DNA of 64,000 nt, taken from NCBI GenBank assembly GCA_036898215.1, contig CM072550.1:29580905-29644904 (forward strand), in the 5' to 3' direction. A program made the translations under genes and the position numbers. The first letter of the stretch is position 1. The number at the start of each line of letters is the position of its first letter. Under the pieces are notes generated by a model, which was given only the letters and a program-made list of their open reading frames with translations, was not told where the DNA came from and ran no database searches. Source of the DNA: Platycarya strobilacea. Taxonomy: Eukaryota; Streptophyta; Magnoliopsida; Fagales; Juglandaceae. Below are positions 57,924-64,000 of this stretch, piece by piece.

Positions 57924-58920
57924 ATGGGTTCTACTGAGTTTAAGGTGGAGAAGTTTAGTATAGGAAAGAACGACTTTGGTCACTAAAGGATTAAAATGAG
58001 GGCCCTGTTAGTGCAGCATGGTCTCCAAGATGCACTCTTTGGAGACAAGAAGCAGCCTAAGGAGTTCTTAGAGGAGAAATTAAGCTCCTCCTCTAGCGAG
58101 AGGGTTAAACCCAAGATACTCCAAAAGGCACATAGTGTCATCATTCTGTCCTTAGGTGATAAGGTCTTATGTGAGGTAGCCAATGAAGAGTTAGTTGCAG
58201 GGATTTGGTTAAAGCTAGAAACTTTCTACATAACCAAGTTCCTAGCCAATTGTCTTCATAAGAAGACTAGGCTATATACATTCAAAATGACCTCAGGAGT
58301 GTCCATTGAAGATCATTTGGATGAGTTTAATAAAATCATCCTAGATCTTACTAATATAAAGATTACAATAGATGATAAGGACCAGGCCATATTGTTATTA
58401 AGTTCCATTGATAGTTCATATGCTAACCTTAAAGAGACTATCATGTATGGCAGAAAGAGTCTGTCATTAAATGAGGTCCACTCCATATTACATGCAATAG
58501 AACTTCAGAATAATTCTGAAGTTAAACCACAAACTGGTGATGGGTTAGTGGCTAGGAGAAGACCTGAGAAATCTAGTCATAAGGAAAGAAGAATAAGGGT
58601 AGATCAAAATCAAAGGGAAAAAATTGAAGTGTTTCCTATGTCATAAAGAGAGACACTTCAAGAAAGATTATCCTGAAAAGAAGACAAGTGAGGGGGTTAA
58701 GTTCAAACATGAGAAAAATGCATCTGTTGCATCTGATGGCTATGAGAGTGCTGAAGTATTTTGTATTTTAGAGTCTGAATCTAAAAAAGAATGGATTCTA
58801 GATTCAAGTTGTTCTTTCCACATGTGTCCTAGTAAATCTTGGTTTGAAACTTTCTCGATTTTTTATGGTGGACATGTAATGCTTGGTAACAATAATTTTC
58901 CAAGTTCTTAGAATTGGTTC
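57924..58920 (+). pseudogene. gag: Copia gag and protease remnant
   Basis: ATG 57924 gives MGSTEFKVEKFSIGKNDFGH, and a TAA at 57984 follows. The frame then runs open to 58646 with gag blocks RIKMRALLVQHGL, LHKKTRLYTFKM, DHLDEFNKIILDL and LLLSSIDSSY. The CCHC knuckle, in the next frame, reads CFLCHKERHFKKDY, so its last Cys has become Tyr. The retropepsin start WILDSSCSFHMCP shows the copia D-S-G motif as D-S-S. It would have formed particles and processed the polyprotein. Confidence 0.8.
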
Positions 58921-59023
58921 AATTAGATTAAAATTGCATGTTGGTATGAAAAGATTACTAAAAGATATAAGATACATACCTGAACTTAAGAGAAATCTAA
59001 TTTCTCTTGGAATGCTTGATAAA

Positions 59024-59163
59024 CACTATAAGAAAAATAGGTAATTGAGGCCAGTCAATTGCTGCTAACATGACTATTTGGGACAAAAATAGTACTATTT
59101 TTATCACAAATAGTCATGTTAGCAGCAATTGACTAGCCTCAATTGCTTGTTTTTCTTGTAGTG
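59024..59163. mobile_element. CACTA-type MITE, 140 bp, TSD AAA, inside copia pol
   Basis: Begins CACTATAAGAAAAATAGG and ends TTTTTCTTGTAGTG, so the termini are inverted repeats. The interior is a foldback (AATTGCTGCTAACATGACTA and its inverted copy) with a short loop near 59090-59100. AAA flanks both sides (59021-59023 and 59164-59166), the three-base duplication expected of CACTA elements. The copia frame before and after the insert is in phase once the insert and one AAA are set aside. Confidence 0.95.
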
Positions 59164-60140
59164 AAATATGGTTATTCGTTTAAATATAAGTCAGGGGTCC
59201 TCAAGGTAACTAGAGGGTCCCTAATAGTGATGAATTGGAAAATAAAGAATGGTCTTTATACTCTGGTAGGTCAGACTATTATAGGACATGCTTCTACTAT
59301 CTAGAAACCTTGGGATAATGATAATGTGCTTTGGCATAAGAGAATAGGGCATGCCAGCCATAAGAGTTTAAAAGAACTCTAAAAACAGGGGTTATTTGGT
59401 GACAAAAACTTAGGAGACCTTCCATTTTGTGAAGATTGCATACTAGGCAAATCCACTAGAGTTAGTTTCAGATCTAGTACACAAGTTACTAAGCAAAGTT
59501 TGGACTGTGTCCATTCTAACTTGTGGGGACTAACAAGGGTCAATTCTTATGGTGGGGAAAATTATTTTCTTTTTATTATTGATGACTATTCTAGAAAGGT
59601 TTGGGTTGATATCCTTAAATAGATAACTGACACCTTTAATAAGTTTAAATAATTGAAAACTTTGGTTGAAAATCAAGTTGGGAGAAGGTTAAAAAACTTA
59701 GGACAGATAATGGGTTTGAGTACTTATCAAATAAGTTTAATAAATATTGCCAAAAGGAGGGAATTTCGAGGCATAAAACAGTAAGGGAGACAACCCAACA
59801 TAATGGCCTAATTGAAAGAATGAATAGAACAACTTTTAAGAGGGTTAGGTGCATGTTGTCCAATGCCAAAATACACAAAATCTTTTGGGTAGAGGCAGTT
59901 ACCACTGCTGTGTATTTGATAAATAAGAGTCCTTTAGTTGCCATTAATTCAAAACCCCCAAGAATTATGGACTAGTAAACCCTCAGATTCCAGTAATTTG
60001 AGGGTAATTGGTTGTGTTACTTATGCACACACCAAAACTGATAAATTGGAACTTAGGGTAGTAAATTGTATTTTTGTTGGGTATCCTAAAGGTGTAAAAG
60101 GTTACAAACATTGGATGGAGGAACTTGAAAAATAAAAATT
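59164..60140 (+). pseudogene. int: Copia integrase remnant
   Basis: The zinc finger is complete: H and H in HKRIGHASHKSLKEL, C and C in FCEDCILGKSTRVSF (59330-59470). In the catalytic core the first Asp of the HSDLWG motif is Asn (AAC at 59518-59520). The second Asp (TDNGFEY, near 59705) and the Glu (IERMNRT, near 59815) are present but in different frames. SKPSDSSNLRVIGCVTYAH and the C-terminal block follow to about 60135. Stops occur at 59380, 59622 and 59649. It cannot be active. Confidence 0.8.
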
Positions 60141-61170
60141 TATAATAAGTAGGGATGTGACCTTTAATGAGTCACAAATGGCCAAATCTCAACTGGACAC
60201 AGTTGGGACACAACCTACTACTGCCCTAGATAGAATTCAGATTGAGTTGGAGTCTTTGGACTCACTACATGATGAAACAACCATACAATCTGGAGAAAAT
60301 CCTAAGACTGGCTTGGAAAGTGACCAAGGGAAAACCATTGAATTATATAACCTTGTAAGGGATAGGTCAAGAAGGGTTATAAGACCACCACAGAGATTTG
60401 GACAGACTGATTTAACAGCCTATGCTCTAGCTGTAGCATAAGAGATTGAAGACCTGGAATCAAGGTCTTACAAAGAAGCCATGTGTAGCAAGGAATCAAG
60501 TAATTGGCTCGTTGCTATGCAAGAAGAAATGGAATCTCTTTATAAGAACAAGACTTGGAAAATTGTGTTAAAACCTGATAAGGTTAAAGTCATAGGGTCT
60601 AAATGGATATTCAAGAAAATTAAAGGTATAATTGGGGTAGAAAAACCTAGGTACAAGACTAGATTAGTGGTAAAGAATTTTACACAAAGGGAGAGCATAA
60701 ATTTCAATGAAATTTTCTCTCCTATAGTAAAGCACAGTTCTAATAGATTGTTGTTATCGTACACTGCTTATCATCATTTGTTTTAGAATAATTAGATGTT
60801 AAAACTGCTTTTCTACATGGTGAATTAGAAGAAACTCTGTACATGCAACCACCTGAAGGTTTTGTGAATGAATCTAATAAGAACTGTGTGTTTGTTGAAA
60901 AAATCTTTGTATGTATTAAAACAATCTCCAAGATAATGGTATAAAAGATTTGATACACATATGATTGAAAATAGTTTTAAAAGATGCAATTATGATATCT
61001 GTGTATATTTCAAAGTTTCTGATGAGGTCACTATTTACCTTCTGTTATATGTTGATGATATACTCATAGCTTGTAAAGATAAAGGTAAAATTGAGCATGT
61101 AAAAGAAATTTTAAAATCTATTTTTGAAATGAAAGACCTTGGACCTGCTAATCCAAGGAAATTTTAGGTA
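60141..61170 (+). pseudogene. pol: Copia reverse transcriptase remnant, 3' truncated
   Basis: Linker with RRVIRPPQRFGQTDL, then RT from 60480: MQEEMESLYKNKTW, GSKWIFKKIKG, TRLVVKNFTQRESINFNEIFSPIVKHSS, LDVKTAFLHGELEETLYMQPPEGF and LLLYVDDILIACKD. The catalytic YVDD is intact at 61048-61059. Small frameshifts occur near 60785 and 60895. The reading continues through FEMKDLGP into the LGIEI block and is cut at 61181 by the incoming LTR. Confidence 0.85.
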
Positions 61171-61181
61171 TAGAGATAATT

Positions 61182-63839
61182 TGTAAGGCCCGCAGCCCAG
61201 GCCCATTCCGGCGCATTAAAACCCGGCCTAGCACCGAAACGACGCCGTTTCACCCCAGGTATTTGATTTCCGCCCCTTCTTCTTTCTTTTCTTTTCTTTC
61301 CTTTTCTTTCCTTTCTTTCTTTCGGCACCCGACGGTTCTAACCTCACCTGTTCTCCGCGTTGCTCCCAATTTTCGTTCGCCAATTGCCACGCCCAGCGGT
61401 TTGCATCAAATGGGTTTCACTTCCCTGCAAGATTCATTTTCACATTCACCGGTCTTTCTCTCTCTCTCCCTCTCTCTCTCTCTCTATGGCAGTTACCCCT
61501 GTTTTTGGGTCTCTTCATCGCCGACTTGCCCTGTTCTCGTTCACCCAATTTCGTGCCAGTAAGCTTGATGATCTCCTCATTGCTCTAAATTTCTTCCGTC
61601 ATTATACGATTTCGATTTGGGGTTCTGGTTTTAACATTGATTGCTTGGGGGGAGATACTCTCGGGCCGATAGGCCATCATAGTAAAATGTAGGATTTTTT
61701 TTTTAACTTCTCTTCTCTTTGTTCCGTTGTGTTTTTCTTGTGGAGATTAGGGTAGTTACAACTCCAGATTTACACATCGGCTATTTCTCCTCCTTTGGCA
61801 GTGCGTGACTCTCGGGTTCCAAAGCTACAAGTGAATTGAGGTATTTTATTTTCAAGGCCTTTCTACTCTATAATGCATGCGAATAAGGGTAGGAGTTTCA
61901 TGAGTATGTTAATGGATTTTGGAAGGATTCAAAATTTTATCACTGTGTTGTTGGGCTGGTTGGTCTTAATCGAGTAAAAATGTTGTTTGGCTGGTTGGTT
62001 TTAATCGAGTAAAATGTTGTGTGGCTGGCTAGACCGATTGGTTGTATTGAGGTCAATAATTATGTTGCTAAATGATTTTTGGGTGACTAGTCTCGTTGGG
62101 TTTGTAAGCTGGAAAGTTAGGAATATATATATATTCATGTGAGCGTGGGATAACAACCCGGATGTTGGGGCTGGTCAGTTTGTTAAATGGATGTTGTTTA
62201 ACTTGATATTTGTAGTAAATTGTAATGCTTTAAGCTAGTGTAGTTTGAAGAAAGGAGTTTTGCAAATTTTTCAGATTAGGAACATTAGATTATCATTTTT
62301 GGTATATACATAGATTGGGTTTGCTAGCCGTTAATATTGAGTTTTTTTTTTTATAAATAGGCGACGAGAATCTTAGAGATCGAACTCGGAATTTTGATAA
62401 TTCGCTACAGGAGTCAGGTAAGCGGGACTCCTATCCTAGATTTACAAAAAAAAAATGTTTGAGGTTGGTTTTTTTATAAAATGTGCATGTTCTGCTTTTT
62501 AAAGAAAATGTGAAAAACAACCTCAGTATATGTATTATGCATTCGCTCATGAAAATTTATACGATAGAGAAAATTTTCTTTTGACATGAAATGTATAGAC
62601 ATAAGCAATATTTGACATGTTTCTGAGTTATGCATAAGAGCGAACATTAATTTTTGATGCTATCTTGTGCATGTAGAATAATATGTTTTGTTGTGTTTTT
62701 GGCTTATATGGAAATGGATAAGAAAGTGAAAAACAAGTGGCTTAATATGATATGTTTACGGAAAAATCTCTGGCATACTTATCTGTTTGTCTTTATTTCT
62801 GAATATGGTTCTGACATGATTATATGGATTCACGTGATATGGTTGGTACCTCCATGATACGATATAATAGGAGTGCAATCACTTTGGAAACAAAGTGATC
62901 CTTTTTATGTGTTTCTTTCCTATGTGCACACTCGGGGCTCCGAGAACGAATGAGGGAAAGTCTCACAATATGATACTGCCTGGTTTGGCCACCGGTGATA
63001 GCACAACCCTACCACGGGGGTTAAACATGGTATATGTTTTGGAAATGGATGAGATGTTACAGTTATTTTTGCCAAAGTATTTTGAGTATAAAAAGTTGGT
63101 TTTGTGTATACTTTATGAAAAATAAAGGTTCGCTCAGCTTTTGTTTGGTTTATAAGTTTTGGAGTTGTTTTCTTTGAATAAAAGTTTTTCCATTACATGT
63201 TTAAGAGTTTTATTAAAAATGCTCATGATTTACATACTAGTATAGGTGTTTTGCTTACTGAGTTGTGGATGAACTCACCCCCTTATCTATATACATTTTA
63301 GATGAAGATGAGGTCTCGACTGAGGACCAAGGTTAATATGTTGGGACCAGGATAGGCGGTTAGCTTTTGAGTTGAAGTGAAGACGATATTTATTATTTTG
63401 TTGTTACGTTATTTATCATGAATAGATCAAAGTGTTAGTAGGATATTTTTTTTATGGGAAGTTTGTGGACCCTATATGATGGCATTATTTTGTTTAATGT
63501 ATGAACTTTAAGGATATCTCATATTTAATTGTTTTGAACCTGTTTTCTAAATGGTTCCTTCAATTCTTATGTGTGTTAACTTAAATCGTTTTGAAGTCAA
63601 ATATTTTTTAACCGGACTTGGGTTTTAAATTATTTAGACTTGGTTTGACGTTGGAATTTGGGTTAAGCATTCATTAAGTAAAATTTGAGGAATTGGAGGA
63701 TTTAGGAAAATTCCAAGTTTTGGAGGAATTATTTGTGGATTATTGATTAAATATTTTTTTAGATAGTAATTGTAGATAAAAACAGGTCAAAGTCAAACAA
63801 GTTGATTTTCAAGACCCCCTACGAGTACGGGGTGTCACA
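61182..63839 (+). repeat. Long LTR (2.66 kb) of a Ty3/gypsy element, probably Tekay/Del type
   Basis: Starts TGTAAGGCCCGCAGCCC directly after copia pol and ends GGGGTGTCACA just before a primer site, giving TG...CA ends. LTRs of 2-4 kb with such ends and a Met primer site are typical of plant Tekay/Del chromoviruses. The start of the LTR is GC-rich (AACGACGCCGTTTCACCCC), with CT and TC microsatellites at 61280-61320 and 61447-61485. No internal protein is in the window, so the lineage is an inference. Confidence 0.75.
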
Positions 63840-63841
63840 GA

Positions 63842-63853
63842 TGGTATCAGAGC
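63842..63853 (+). promoter_or_regulatory. Primer-binding site after the long LTR
   Basis: A perfect TGGTATCAGAGC two bases after the LTR end, initiator Met-tRNA type. It shows that the element body continues to the right, out of the window. Confidence 0.9.
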
Positions 63854-64000
63854 AAAGGTTTTGAGGTTCTGCAGACTTTATGAAGTGTAGAATTTTATAG
63901 ACTTGTGAGCTGATTTTTTTTATGGTTGGAGATTGAAGGAATAGGTTTCTGAATTTCTTATAATTATATTCGTGGTAGATACCTTACTCTTATTGGGGAA
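63854..64000 (+). other. Start of the internal region of the long-LTR element
   Basis: Untranslated leader. No ORF has started before the window ends. Confidence 0.6.

Larger units (their letters stand above)
57331..61181 (+). mobile_element. Ty1/copia retrotransposon, Tnt1/Tork-like, 3' part cut off
   Basis: LTR, degenerate Met-tRNA primer site, gag, protease, integrase and RT follow in copia order. The reading ends in the RT-RNase H connection at 61181, where another LTR begins (TGTAAGGCC). RNase H and the 3' LTR are therefore not in the window and may lie beyond the inserted element. The interior holds a CACTA-type MITE. Numerous stops and frameshifts make it inactive. Confidence 0.85.

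Noticed and set aside
61263..61692. ORFs of 99 and 110 codons
   Set aside because: They lie inside the long LTR and over CT-rich microsatellites, and the peptides are low complexity (Phe/Ser/Leu runs).
1..64000. tRNA, rRNA or organelle-derived genes
   Set aside because: None recognised. The TGGTATCAGAGC sites are retrotransposon primer sites, not tRNA genes.

Overview
The window is plant nuclear DNA, almost certainly from a eudicot. It contains Ty1/copia, Ty3/gypsy, LINE and CACTA elements of plant lineages, Met-tRNA primer sites, several foldback MITEs, many AT microsatellites and one plant-specific PADRE (DUF4228) gene. A woody Fagales-type genome is a guess that cannot be tested here. About three quarters of the window is transposable-element DNA, mostly old and broken by stops, frameshifts and deletions.

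Layout. 1-4.1 kb: low-coding DNA with two candidate exons (1339-1434 and 3970-4053) that may be the 3' end of a host gene. 4.3-5.4 kb: a CACTA-end-like remnant followed by a long foldback MITE. 5.5-15.5 kb: a Ty3/gypsy element of the TAT lineage with 5' LTR, gag, protease, RT, two RNase H domains, integrase, a 47-bp minisatellite in the 3' untranslated region and a 2.7-kb antisense ORF with its own TATA-like site. Its 3' LTR is absent, and a second partial gag copy (15.56-16.7 kb) sits where it should be. 17.7-25.4 kb: a SIRE/Maximus-like copia element with two LTRs, an in-frame gag-RT fusion caused by deletion of protease and integrase, and an extra env-position ORF. 26.5-30.4 kb: a minus-strand LINE with a 20-bp target-site duplication and no endonuclease. 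30.4-35.0 kb: AT-rich DNA with at least three foldback MITEs.

35.05-44.5 kb and 45.4-55.1 kb hold two large CACTA (En/Spm) elements in mirror orientation, with their TNP1 ends facing each other. Each carries a TNP2-type transposase, a TNP1/Transposase_24-type protein and a third ORF on the opposite strand that resembles the 'putative plant transposon protein' family. Both share clusters of a palindromic motif centred on TTCGAA, at the ends and in the divergent promoter region. The first element also contains a LINE fragment.

55.1-57.3 kb holds the only convincing intact host gene, an intronless PADRE protein of 215 aa with an N-terminal Met-Gly-Asn and a TATA box. 57.3-61.2 kb is a Tnt1/Tork-like copia element with a 140-bp CACTA-type MITE in its pol and its 3' half cut off by a 2.66-kb LTR (61182-63839) of a Ty3/gypsy element that runs off the window. 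The retroelement domains once formed normal gag-pol replication sets, but each shows at least one disabling lesion. The recurring lesions are CAG-to-TAG and CGA-to-TGA stops and G-to-A changes at catalytic Asp or zinc-knuckle Cys codons, as expected from decay of methylated, silenced DNA.
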